The notes beneath the pieces were generated by a model, which had not been told where the DNA came from, searched no databases, and saw nothing but the letters and a program-made list of their open reading frames with translations. A program made the position numbers and the translations under genes. Source: Syntrophaceae bacterium UBA6252 (GTDB taxonomy: Bacteria; Desulfobacterota; Syntrophia; Syntrophales; UBA6807). Taken from it: 22,822 bases of DNA. Position 1 is the stretch's first letter, and every line of letters begins with the position of its first letter. This document shows positions 6,989 through 14,204 of this stretch, piece by piece. The stretch lies in assembly GCA_002441265.1 (NCBI GenBank), contig DJVQ01000050.1:165-22986 (forward strand). The letters run 5' to 3'.

Positions 6989-7632
6989 AGATGACGCCCG
7001 ATGAAATCTACCGCGCAAGAAAACAGTTCTTCAACGACCGCGCCGAAAAGTGGCGCGACATGTGGTACAGGGACCCGGACACCGGACAATACGACAGGCA
7101 CGAGAAGGACTTCGAACGCCTCTTTTCTCGCCTGACGCTGAACCCCGGGGATCACGTCCTGGACGCCGGATGCGGGACCGGCGTGCTGGTTCCGTACATC
7201 CTGGAGCGGATCGGACCCTCGGGAATTCTCTACGAAATGGATTTCGCCGAAAGGATGCTGGAAACCAACCGGAGGCTGCATGAGACGGAGGGTGTCCGGT
7301 TCATCCTTGCCGATGCGGAGAACACGCCGCTGGACGACGCCTCGTGCGATGCGGTGATCTGTTTCTCCTGTTTTCCCCACTTTCACGACAAGGAAAAAGC
7401 CGCGGCCGCCCTTTCAAGGGTCCTGAAACCCCGCGGAACGTTTGTCGTGTCGCATTTCGACTCGGCGGAGGGAATCAACCGGCACCACGCATCGTGCCAT
7501 GCAGTCATGCACGATCGCCTTCCCGGCGAAACGGCGATGCGTTCCCTGCTGGCGAACGCGGGACTGAGCATCGATCTGTTCGCGGACGAACCGGGATTCT
7601 ACTGCATCATCGCGGACAAACGGCCCGCATGA
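6985..7632 (+). CDS. Class I SAM-dependent methyltransferase coupled to the metal importer
   Basis: A 215-residue soluble methyltransferase with a Rossmann fold. Motif I VLDAGCGTG is at 58-66, with an acidic strand-2 end (E84/D86) and a motif around LADAENTP (108-115). Its ATG overlaps the permease stop as ATGA, with AAAGAAAGG upstream, so the two are translated together. A C-terminal segment rich in possible metal ligands, NRHHASCHAVMHDRLP (165-180), lies where small-molecule methyltransferases bind substrate. It may methylate a metallophore or cofactor, or respond to the imported metal; no substrate can be assigned. It is the last gene of the operon. An 8-bp stem at 7641-7669 follows but has no T tract. 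Confidence 0.85.
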   Translation: MKMTPDEIYRARKQFFNDRAEKWRDMWYRDPDTGQYDRHEKDFERLFSRLTLNPGDHVLDAGCGTGVLVPYILERIGPSGILYEMDFAERMLETNRRLHETEGVRFILADAENTPLDDASCDAVICFSCFPHFHDKEKAAAALSRVLKPRGTFVVSHFDSAEGINRHHASCHAVMHDRLPGETAMRSLLANAGLSIDLFADEPGFYCIIADKRPA

Positions 7633-7813
7633 CGCGCCGCCGCGCCGTTTCCCGTCGACGGACGGCGCGACTTGTGGTACCATTTTCCGAACGTTCCGGA
7701 AATGGCCGCCCCTTCGAACGGTCGGCCCGTCACCCGCGGGAAGGGGATCCCCCCGGTTCCCTCCGCCCGCGATGCCGTGAAACCGGATCCGACCACTGCA
7801 GGAGGGAGGGACC

Positions 7814-9349
7814 ATGGCCCCCATCGAATTTTCCGCAAGGGACAGGGAACGGATTTCAAGGGAGGGCGTTCCCCTGGGAAAGATCCGGGAGCAGATGGCG
7901 CTCTTCCGGAACCCTCCGGGCCCCAGGCGGCTGGACCGGCCCTGCACGGCGGGGGACGGCATCCTCGTCTTCTCCGGTGCGGAGGAACGGGAACTTCAGG
8001 AACTTTTCGAAGCGCGGCAGGGGGACCTCCGGTCCGTCAAGTTCGTCCCCGCCTCGGGGGCGGCGACCCGGATGTTCCGGGACTGGTTCCGGGACTACCA
8101 GGATGAAGGTTTCGACGGCACCGGCGCGGGAAAGGAATTTTCGCGGCAACTCCCCCTCTATCCCTTTTACGGGGACCTTTCCGTGGTCACGAAAAAAGCG
8201 GGACGGCCGCTGGACGTCCTGGTCGAGGAAGGAAAATACCGGGAAATCCTGGGATACATCCTGACGGAAAGGGGCCTCGACTATGCCCATCTCCCCAAGG
8301 CCCTCCTGAAATTCCACACCTGCGGGAACGACACACGGACCTCGCTGGAGGAGCATCTGGTCGAGGCGGCAGGATATGTCCGCGACGGAAACGGCGTGTG
8401 CGCGCTCCACTTCACCGTTTCCGGGGAACACGAGACCCAGGTCCGGGAGGCCGTCGGCGGGGTCGTCGAAGCCTACGAGGCCCTGCTGGGAGTCCGGTAC
8501 GACTGGTCGGTCTCCATCCAGTCCCCCGCCACGAACACCATCGCCGTGGACCTCGAAGACGAGCCTTTCCGGGACGACGGAGGGGATCTCCTCTTCCGCC
8601 CCGGCGGGCACGGCGCCCTTCTCGCCAACCTGAACCGGCTGGACGTCGACATCGCCTTTCTGAAAAACATCGACAACGTCGTACCCGACCGTCTGAAGGG
8701 GGAAACGATCCGATACAAGAAAATCCTCGGGGGCTGCCTCCTCCGGGTCCGGGAACGGGTGTTCCGGTACCTCCGCCTCCTGGAACGGGAGGAACCGTCC
8801 GACGCCCTTCTCGAGGAAATCGCCCGTTTCTGCGAAAAGGAATTGTTCCTCGATCTGCCCAAGACGTTTCCCCTGGCCCCCGGAAAGGAAAAAGCGGGGA
8901 TCCTCTTCGAGACCCTGAACCGCCCGATCCGCGTGTGCGGAATGGTGAAAAACGAGGGGGAACCGGGAGGAGGGCCCTTCTGGGTCGCCGGGGCAGACGG
9001 GAGCCGGTCCCTGCAGATCGTCGAGGAGTCCGAGATCGACGGCGACTCGGCGGAACAGAAGGCCGTCTGGAAATCGTCCACCCATTTCAATCCCGTCGAT
9101 CTGGCATGCGCGATCCGGGATTACCGGGGGGAGAAATTCGACCTCGAACGGTTCACCGATCCGAAGGCGGTCATCATCGCGAAGAAATCGCACGAGGGAA
9201 GGGACCTGAAGGCCCTGGAGCTTCCCGGTCTGTGGAACGGGGGAATGGCCCGGTGGACGACCCTGTTCGTCGAGGTCCCCATCATCACGTTCAACCCCGT
9301 GAAGACCGTGGACGACCTCCTCAGGCCGGAACACAGGGAAAAAGCCTAG
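7814..9349 (+). CDS. DUF4301 family protein
   Basis: A 511-residue cytoplasmic protein of unknown function. The start at 7814 has an excellent GGAGGGAGGG site. Family-typical stretches include KFVPASGAATRMFRD (about 76-90), LPKALLKFHT, FLKNIDNVVPD, SSTHFNPVDL and a conserved C-terminus (WNGGMARWTTLFVEVP then FNPVKTVDDLLRPEH). The PASGAATRMF segment recalls the glycine-rich GxGTRM loop of sugar nucleotidyltransferases, so nucleotide-sugar chemistry is possible, but this is inference. It may be transcribed with the metal operon (181-nt gap) or separately; no convincing promoter was seen. Its stop codon is shared with the convergent gene through CTAG at 9346-9349. Confidence 0.85.
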   Translation: MAPIEFSARDRERISREGVPLGKIREQMALFRNPPGPRRLDRPCTAGDGILVFSGAEERELQELFEARQGDLRSVKFVPASGAATRMFRDWFRDYQDEGFDGTGAGKEFSRQLPLYPFYGDLSVVTKKAGRPLDVLVEEGKYREILGYILTERGLDYAHLPKALLKFHTCGNDTRTSLEEHLVEAAGYVRDGNGVCALHFTVSGEHETQVREAVGGVVEAYEALLGVRYDWSVSIQSPATNTIAVDLEDEPFRDDGGDLLFRPGGHGALLANLNRLDVDIAFLKNIDNVVPDRLKGETIRYKKILGGCLLRVRERVFRYLRLLEREEPSDALLEEIARFCEKELFLDLPKTFPLAPGKEKAGILFETLNRPIRVCGMVKNEGEPGGGPFWVAGADGSRSLQIVEESEIDGDSAEQKAVWKSSTHFNPVDLACAIRDYRGEKFDLERFTDPKAVIIAKKSHEGRDLKALELPGLWNGGMARWTTLFVEVPIITFNPVKTVDDLLRPEHREKA

Positions 9350-10323
9350 AGCAGTTTTTCCTCGGCCTCCCTGGGGTCCAGGGGAACGACCGAAACATAC
9401 CGGACCGCGCCGCGGGAGTGAAGGGCCACCTCCACCGTTTCCCCCGGAGGGGCGTCACCGTACCGCGCACAGATCGCCGCGGCAAACCGCAGGGATTCCT
9501 CGTCCTCATCCCCCGTCAGAAGAACGAGGGGACCCGGGAAATACCGCATCCTGAGCATGGTATCCTCCGTCCCCGCGAGATCCTGAATCACCCGGTTCTC
9601 CCCCTGGTTTCTTCCGACGACGAGCTTCGTGCGGGGGCCCAGCCGGAAATGCCTTCCCGTCTTGAGGAGTTCCACGTCCCGGAGGGGAAAGCCCCCGGAA
9701 TGGACGAACAGGTCCTTCAGCCTCTTCGAAAAAACGGGATCCGTGAGGAGGCATCCCCCGGCGGGAGTCGCGTAGTCCCGGATGCCGTATTTCTCCGCCA
9801 TGGCGATCTGCGTTTTGCGGCCCCTTCCCTGGATATCGAGGAGCCGGGAGCGATCGACCCTGCCTTCCCGTTCCGGTTTCGTCTCCGGCAGCAGTTTCGC
9901 GCTGAGCGGCCTCAGAATCACATCCTCGAAGCCGGAGTAGCGGGCCACGACGTGGAGGGACTGCCTGGTCTGCGACATGGGCCTCTGGCCGAGGACCTCC
10001 CCGGTGAAGAGAAAATCGAATCCCATCTCCTCCATCTTCCGTCCCGCCATCCGCAGCATGAGGGCGTGACAGTCGATGCACGGGTTCATGTTCCTCCCGT
10101 ACCCGTAGCGGGGATTGGCCAGCATGGCCAGGTGCTCTTCCGTAAAATCGATGACCAAAAGGGGAATGCCGAGGTGTTCCGCGGCCCGTTTCGCGCGGAC
10201 GGCGTTAAAGAACGGGGTGACGAAACTGATTCCGGTCACCTCGATTTCCTGATCGATGATGACCCGGACCGCGAGAATGCTGTCCAGGCCACCCGACAAC
10301 AAAGACAGGGCCTTCACTTTCAA
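9346..10323 (-). CDS. PP-loop ATPase, ThiI/MnmA-related (putative tRNA or sulfur-transfer enzyme)
   Basis: A 325-residue protein with the ATP-pyrophosphatase P-loop SGGLDS (10-15), then YGYGRNMNPCIDCH (73-86) with a CxxC pair, TGEVLGQRPMSQ (108-119), RPLSAKLLPET (138-148) and PAGGCLLTDP (187-196). This set marks a family often annotated as ThiI-like or tRNA 2-thiouridylase-like. Adenylation plus persulfide transfer is plausible, but its RNA target is unproven. No ATG fits. I chose TTG at 10323 because it overlaps the upstream stop as TTGA and has AAGGCGG 8 nt before it; GTG at 10317 is the alternative. It is coupled to the LysM gene upstream. Confidence 0.82.
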   Translation of the reverse strand: MKVKALSLLSGGLDSILAVRVIIDQEIEVTGISFVTPFFNAVRAKRAAEHLGIPLLVIDFTEEHLAMLANPRYGYGRNMNPCIDCHALMLRMAGRKMEEMGFDFLFTGEVLGQRPMSQTRQSLHVVARYSGFEDVILRPLSAKLLPETKPEREGRVDRSRLLDIQGRGRKTQIAMAEKYGIRDYATPAGGCLLTDPVFSKRLKDLFVHSGGFPLRDVELLKTGRHFRLGPRTKLVVGRNQGENRVIQDLAGTEDTMLRMRYFPGPLVLLTGDEDEESLRFAAAICARYGDAPPGETVEVALHSRGAVRYVSVVPLDPREAEEKLL

Positions 10324-12077
10324 AATATAACCGCCTTGAGTCCATGTTTTTCGGCCAGATATCCCGTCATGTCCCTCCCCGGGTCCCCCTCGACGAGGCA
10401 CACGGTCTCCCCGTCCAGGTTGAAGCGGATCACCGACAGAACGATTTCCTCCCCTCCGTCTCCCGGCAGGGGGAACGTCAGATTCTCGGAGCGGGCGGGC
10501 AGGTTCAGGAGGGAAAGAATCCTCTCCAGGGTCGCCTTCCGGTTTCTCCCGCCGGGAAGGGTTTCGGCGAGGATTCCTTTCCCGGACATGGCTTTCTTCA
10601 AATCCGGCCGGGGTTCCTCCGAAAAGAGAGCGAGGACGGTTTCCCCCTTTTTCGCATAGAGGTCCGCCCGTATGGACAGACCGGCCGCACCGCCCCCGGA
10701 CTGGAAAAAGGTCATCTCCCGGTCGGGGCGGACGGAAAATCCGAGACGGGTGAGGAATGACAGGGCGAGATCCATGTTATCCGCGCCCTCCAGCCGTTCC
10801 GGCTCCCTGCCTCCGAAAAGGGCGCCCGAGACGATTTCCGCCCCTTCCTCCCCTTCCAGGATCTCGACGAGGTCGAGTCCCCGTTCCCGGAGGGCCCGCT
10901 TCAGATTCTCCGTGAGAAGTTCCTCCCTGTTCCGAACGTAGCGGATGCCGAACCATCCGCCGCCGGTCCCGTCGGCCTTCCATGCGATCTTCTGATGAAT
11001 CCGCACCCGGATCTTCGGGTTTCCCTTCATTTCGACCGGTTCCTCCGGGTGTGTGACCTCATAACCGCCGGGAAGCCGGAGGATTCCTCTCAGGATGTTT
11101 GCGAACCCCCCGCCGGCCGGAGGGTCGAAGATGGAGCATCCCTCCCAGGATGTCCTGAGAAGTTCCTTCAGGGGCTCCTCCATATTTCCCGGAAGATTGA
11201 GAACGATCTTTCTCCCGTTCGGAAATTCCACCACGGGAAAACGGCGGCAGGGGAGATGGATCGTCCCCGAGGGAACCACCGGGATATAATACACGCCCTC
11301 CGTCTCGAGATGTCCTCCCGCCCGCTGAAGAATTTCCCTGAGCGCAGGCAGCGATTTTTCGGGAACGGCCCGCAGCGCCTTCCCCGTTTCCACGGGGGTC
11401 CGCGCCTCGTCCCGTCGCCGGGCCCAATCGGCGGGGAAGCGGAGAATCTGCCCCGGATAGATCCGGTCGAGATTGGAAAGGCCGGGGTTCATGCGCTTCA
11501 CTTCGACAAGCCCCGCTTCCAGATCATTGCCGGAAACGCCGAAACGGCGGACGAGAACGCCGGAAACCGTTTCCCCCCGGCGGATCCTCCAGGACAACAT
11601 TCCTTCCTTGTCCGTTTCTTTTCCGCCCGTCTGCTCTTTTTTCGACTCGGAGACCTCCTGGGGCGCGGCGGCCTGTTTTCCGGAAGGAGACGGTTCCTCC
11701 CGGGCGGGAAGATAGATTTCCTGGCCGGGATAAATCCTGTCGAAATTCGAAATCCCGGGATTCATGGACCGGACGGCCTTCAGAATTTCATCCTCTTCTC
11801 CGGGAGACACGCGGTACACATCCCGGATGATCTTCAGGATCCATTCCCCTCGCTGGACGGTGTAGGGTTCCGTCATCTTGCCCCGGAGAATTCTCTTGTG
11901 GAGGGAGATATGAACGGTGTCCTCCCCTTCCCGGGAGGCGGCGTTCTCCGGTCCGGGAAGGCAAAGCAGGAACGACAGGAGGAAAACGCACAGTACCGCG
12001 ACGGCAACGGGAGACTTCGCTGCGGGAACCGCCCGCAAAAAGCCGGAAGCCTCTTCCGGGGAGACAACCCTTCTCAT
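10320..12077 (-). CDS. Membrane-anchored protein with two LysM domains
   Basis: A 585-residue envelope protein. The ATG at 12077 is preceded by GGAAGGAG at good spacing. The longer frame back to 12176 lacks a ribosome site and would place 33 odd residues ahead of the membrane segment. An N-terminal signal anchor (about 21-40) is followed by LysM 1 (about 70-124) and LysM 2 (about 162-215). These two share MNPG-x-SN-x-DRIYPGQ and would bind peptidoglycan N-acetylglucosamine. The remaining ~370 residues are predicted soluble and I do not recognise them. The gene is transcribed from the promoter at 12245-12273 through a leader holding a decayed repeat. The final stop overlaps the PP-loop gene start. 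Confidence 0.85.
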   Translation of the reverse strand: MRRVVSPEEASGFLRAVPAAKSPVAVAVLCVFLLSFLLCLPGPENAASREGEDTVHISLHKRILRGKMTEPYTVQRGEWILKIIRDVYRVSPGEEDEILKAVRSMNPGISNFDRIYPGQEIYLPAREEPSPSGKQAAAPQEVSESKKEQTGGKETDKEGMLSWRIRRGETVSGVLVRRFGVSGNDLEAGLVEVKRMNPGLSNLDRIYPGQILRFPADWARRRDEARTPVETGKALRAVPEKSLPALREILQRAGGHLETEGVYYIPVVPSGTIHLPCRRFPVVEFPNGRKIVLNLPGNMEEPLKELLRTSWEGCSIFDPPAGGGFANILRGILRLPGGYEVTHPEEPVEMKGNPKIRVRIHQKIAWKADGTGGGWFGIRYVRNREELLTENLKRALRERGLDLVEILEGEEGAEIVSGALFGGREPERLEGADNMDLALSFLTRLGFSVRPDREMTFFQSGGGAAGLSIRADLYAKKGETVLALFSEEPRPDLKKAMSGKGILAETLPGGRNRKATLERILSLLNLPARSENLTFPLPGDGGEEIVLSVIRFNLDGETVCLVEGDPGRDMTGYLAEKHGLKAVIF

Positions 12078-12140
12078 CGCACTCCTTCCATCGGCACCGC
12101 CGTTCTGTTGGACCGTCTGACAGTTTATCAAATATCGGCG

Positions 12141-12239
12141 GACTCGTAAAAACAAAAAAGCCCTGTCGAACGGCATCGGAAAACGCTCCGGAGCGAGGCG
12201 CCCGATCCCGGCGAACGGAGCGTATCGTCCACGAAGCCG
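12141..12239 (-). repeat. Decayed copy of the dispersed palindromic repeat, reverse orientation
   Basis: Read on the + strand, GACTCGTAAAAA (12141-12152) and AAAAAAGCCC (12154-12163) resemble one terminus. AGGCGCCCGATCCCGGCGAA (12196-12215) matches the complement of the interior of the other two copies at roughly 80%. ACGAAGCCG (12231-12239) matches the other terminus. The central hairpin half is missing and about 30 unrelated bases are inserted. It lies in the 5' leader of the LysM gene. Confidence 0.5.
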
Positions 12240-12244
12240 CTGAT

Positions 12245-12273
12245 CTTATATCGGAGCCCTCGATGGATGTCAA
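12245..12273 (-). promoter_or_regulatory. Leftward sigma-70 promoter for the LysM / PP-loop gene pair
   Basis: On the minus strand TTGACA (12268-12273), a 17-nt spacer and TATAAG (12245-12250) form a near-consensus promoter. It sits just downstream of the acyl-CoA dehydrogenase terminator. Transcription would begin near 12238, giving a leader of about 160 nt. Confidence 0.75.
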
Positions 12274-12298
12274 ACAGGGAAGTGCCGGTAACGGGATG

Positions 12299-12336
12299 AA
12301 AAAAAGGGCCGCCGCCCCCTGGGGGAGCGGCGGCCT
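12299..12336 (-). terminator. Intrinsic terminator of the acyl-CoA dehydrogenase gene
   Basis: On the minus strand GGCCGCCGC and GCGGCGGCC (12335-12327 and 12315-12307) form a 9-bp GC stem extended by C/G tracts. It is followed directly by seven Ts (12305-12299). It lies about 30 nt past the stop codon at 12367. Confidence 0.9.
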
Positions 12337-12366
12337 GAATGACATTGCCGGGTATCGCGGTTCTTA

Positions 12367-13557
12367 TTACAGACCGCTCTTGAAGTCGTCGCGCATGAGT
12401 TCGCGGGCGATGATCATCCTTCTCACTTCGGACGTACCGGCGCCGATTTCCCAGAGTTTCTGATCCAGGAAATGTCTCGTCACGCCGTATTCCTGGCAGT
12501 AGCCGTACCCGCCGTGGATCTGAATGGCTTCGAGGCCGATCTTGGTTCCCATTTCGCCGCAGAACAGGAGGGACGCGGCGGCCATACGGTCGAGGTCCGT
12601 TCCCTTTCCGCCCGCTTTGTGATCCAGCGAGTCGCAGTAGGCGGCGGCGCTGTAAGCCATCCACCGGCACGCCTTGTACCAGCAGTACATATCGGCCAGC
12701 TTGCCCTGGATGAGCTGGAAGGAGGCGATGGGCTTGCCGAACTGGACCCTTTCCTTGGCGTATTTGATGGAGTCTTCCAGGCACCGTCTCTGGGAGCCGA
12801 GGGTGCAGCCGGAGAGGGTGATTCTCTCGGTGCAGAGCCCGGAGGTCAGAACGGCCACGCCCTTGTTCAGCCCGCCGATGAGCTGGGCCTCGGGAATCTC
12901 GAGGTCTTCAAAGGTGATGAGACCCGTGGGCGAGGTCCGCATACCCCATTTTTTGATCTTCTCGCAGGTGAAGCCTTTCGCCTTCTTGGGTTCGAAGAAG
13001 AAGGCGGAAATCCCGTGGGGGCCTTTCTCGGGCGCCGTCTTGGCGTAGAAGACCATGAAGTCGGCTACGGGACCGTTGGTGATGAAAATCTTGCTGCCGT
13101 TGATGACGTACTTGTCGCCCTTCTTTTCGGCGCGGGTCGCCATGCTCATGGCGTCCGAACCGGCGTTGGGTTCGGTGATGCCGAGGCAGCCGATCCACTC
13201 GCCCGTACAGGACTTGGGAAGGACGGCCATCTTCTGCTCTTCCGTAGCATTGCGGCGGAAGTTGTCGAAGCAGAGGGTCTGGCTTGCGCCCACCGTCATG
13301 GACAGGGCGTTGCTCACCCTGGCGATGGATTCATAGGCCAGAAGGGTTTCAACGTAGCCGAGGGCGGCCCCGCCGTACTTCTCCTCGAAAACGATTCCGT
13401 TGATTCCGAGATCGCCGGTCTGTTTGAAGAGATCCGGAGGCATCTCGTCCTTCTCATACATGTGTTCCATCTGGGGTTCCAACCAAGCATAGGCCCACTT
13501 TACCACGCTGTCCTCAAGCATCCTTTGCTCTTCGGAGAAATTGAAATTCAACGACAT
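12367..13557 (-). CDS. Acyl-CoA dehydrogenase, isovaleryl-CoA dehydrogenase-type
   Basis: A 396-residue flavoenzyme that would introduce a 2,3 double bond into an acyl-CoA, passing electrons to ETF. The start at 13557 has a strong GGGAGGT site. It has an N-terminal helical domain, the substrate/FAD region GCLGITEPNAGSDAMSM (123-139), WGMRTSPT (204-211) and the C-terminal IQIHGGYGYCQEYGVTR (345-361). The usual catalytic Glu position of medium-chain enzymes is Ala373 in IGAGTSEVRR. A Glu is instead present at 244 in TERITLSG, the layout of isovaleryl-CoA dehydrogenase. Branched-chain substrates are therefore likely, though other short acyl-CoAs cannot be excluded. The gene is monocistronic, between its own promoter and terminator. 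Confidence 0.92.
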   Translation of the reverse strand: MSLNFNFSEEQRMLEDSVVKWAYAWLEPQMEHMYEKDEMPPDLFKQTGDLGINGIVFEEKYGGAALGYVETLLAYESIARVSNALSMTVGASQTLCFDNFRRNATEEQKMAVLPKSCTGEWIGCLGITEPNAGSDAMSMATRAEKKGDKYVINGSKIFITNGPVADFMVFYAKTAPEKGPHGISAFFFEPKKAKGFTCEKIKKWGMRTSPTGLITFEDLEIPEAQLIGGLNKGVAVLTSGLCTERITLSGCTLGSQRRCLEDSIKYAKERVQFGKPIASFQLIQGKLADMYCWYKACRWMAYSAAAYCDSLDHKAGGKGTDLDRMAAASLLFCGEMGTKIGLEAIQIHGGYGYCQEYGVTRHFLDQKLWEIGAGTSEVRRMIIARELMRDDFKSGL

Positions 13558-13730
13558 ACCTGCTACCTCCCTTTGATTTGATATCCCAAATCGAGTATTT
13601 CCAAGTACATCTCAACCCGTCGGTCTGGCACATGCCTGGAAACCCGCGATTTGCTTTCTGTTGAGAAGCAATCGAACCAAAGAACCTCAAGATTTGAAAA
13701 TAGAAAACGCCCCCAGCGCGACTCTGCGGA

Positions 13731-13759
13731 ACCATACCTGAGCGGCACGAAGTTGTCAA
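13731..13759 (-). promoter_or_regulatory. Leftward sigma-70 promoter for the acyl-CoA dehydrogenase
   Basis: On the minus strand TTGACA (13754-13759), a 17-nt spacer and TATGGT (13731-13736). The predicted start near 13724 leaves a leader of about 167 nt, relatively AT-rich compared with the neighbouring genes and ending in GGGAGGT. The gene-free stretch 13558-13979 holds this promoter, its leader and the two palindromes listed next. Confidence 0.7.
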
Positions 13760-13842
13760 GGGTAAATATGGAGCAAAACGCACTGATCGTATCGCTTCCA
13801 GGCCGGCATGCGACGGAAAGGCGGAGTGGAAACCGCGGAAGC

Positions 13843-13859
13843 CCGGGGACTGTCCCCGG
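13843..13859. repeat. 8-1-8 palindrome with GGGGAC/GTCCCC core
   Basis: CCGGGGAC-T-GTCCCCGG is a perfect 17-bp dyad in the gap between the divergent acyl-CoA dehydrogenase and the coiled-coil gene. Its GGGGAC core also recurs in the REP-like array at 15584-15735, which suggests a solitary REP unit. Confidence 0.5.
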
Positions 13860-13919
13860 CTCTCCGGTTCGGTTTAACTTCTTGTGCCCCCAGGGTATTT
13901 CTGATATAGGACAACATTC

Positions 13920-13936
13920 GACGGGAAATTCCCGTC
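13920..13936. promoter_or_regulatory. Palindrome upstream of the coiled-coil / HD operon
   Basis: GACGGGAAATTCCCGTC is a perfect 17-bp dyad about 45 nt before the ATG at 13980. It may be an operator or a leader hairpin. A weak possible -10 (TATAGG, 13905-13910) lies just upstream, so a bound protein would overlap the transcription start. Confidence 0.35.
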
Positions 13937-13979
13937 TCCATGTTCCTGGAGGGAGAAAAAAGGGGGAGGCGGTGCGGCC

Positions 13980-14204
13980 ATGGCGATGAAGGGGGATGCG
14001 GCGGCTCTCGTCCGGGAGTACCAGAAGCGGCTCGAAAGGGCATTGCGGGAAAGCGAGATTTCCGTCCTCCAGTATTGGAAGGAGCGGCTTGACCGGATCG
14101 CCGCCATGAAGCCCGAGGGGATTTCCTCCCTGCTGCTGGAACTGAAAAAGCTGTCGGAGAACATGGACAACCGCATGAGGACGCTGAAAAAGGATCTTCG
14201 GTGA
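13980..14204 (+). CDS. Small helical (coiled-coil-like) protein
   Basis: A 74-residue charged protein predicted almost wholly helical (VREYQKRLERALRES, then SSLLLELKKLSENMDNRMRTLKKD), with no signal peptide or membrane segment. GGGGGAGG lies about 10 nt before ATG 13980; ATG 13986 is also possible. Its stop overlaps the next gene's start as GTGA, which strongly supports its being real and co-translated with the HD protein. I do not recognise a family. Possible roles are an accessory or oligomerisation subunit for the HD enzyme, but nothing in the sequence proves it. Confidence 0.75.
   Translation: MAMKGDAAALVREYQKRLERALRESEISVLQYWKERLDRIAAMKPEGISSLLLELKKLSENMDNRMRTLKKDLR

Noticed and set aside
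7641..7669. Intrinsic terminator after the methyltransferase
   Set aside because: CGCGCCGT/ACGGCGCG forms an 8-bp stem, but the loop is 13 nt and no T tract follows.
8398..10659. 753-codon + strand open frame
   Set aside because: Pro/Arg/Gly-rich, out of frame with the DUF4301 gene and antisense to two recognised genes.
13620..13640. Sigma-54 promoter (TGGCAC ...)
   Set aside because: TGGCACATGCCTGG lacks the GC/TTGC -12 element at the required spacing and lies inside the acyl-CoA dehydrogenase leader.
13651..13989. 112-codon + strand open frame antisense to the acyl-CoA dehydrogenase leader
   Set aside because: No ribosome site and no recognisable protein character; the region is explained by the promoter and palindromes.
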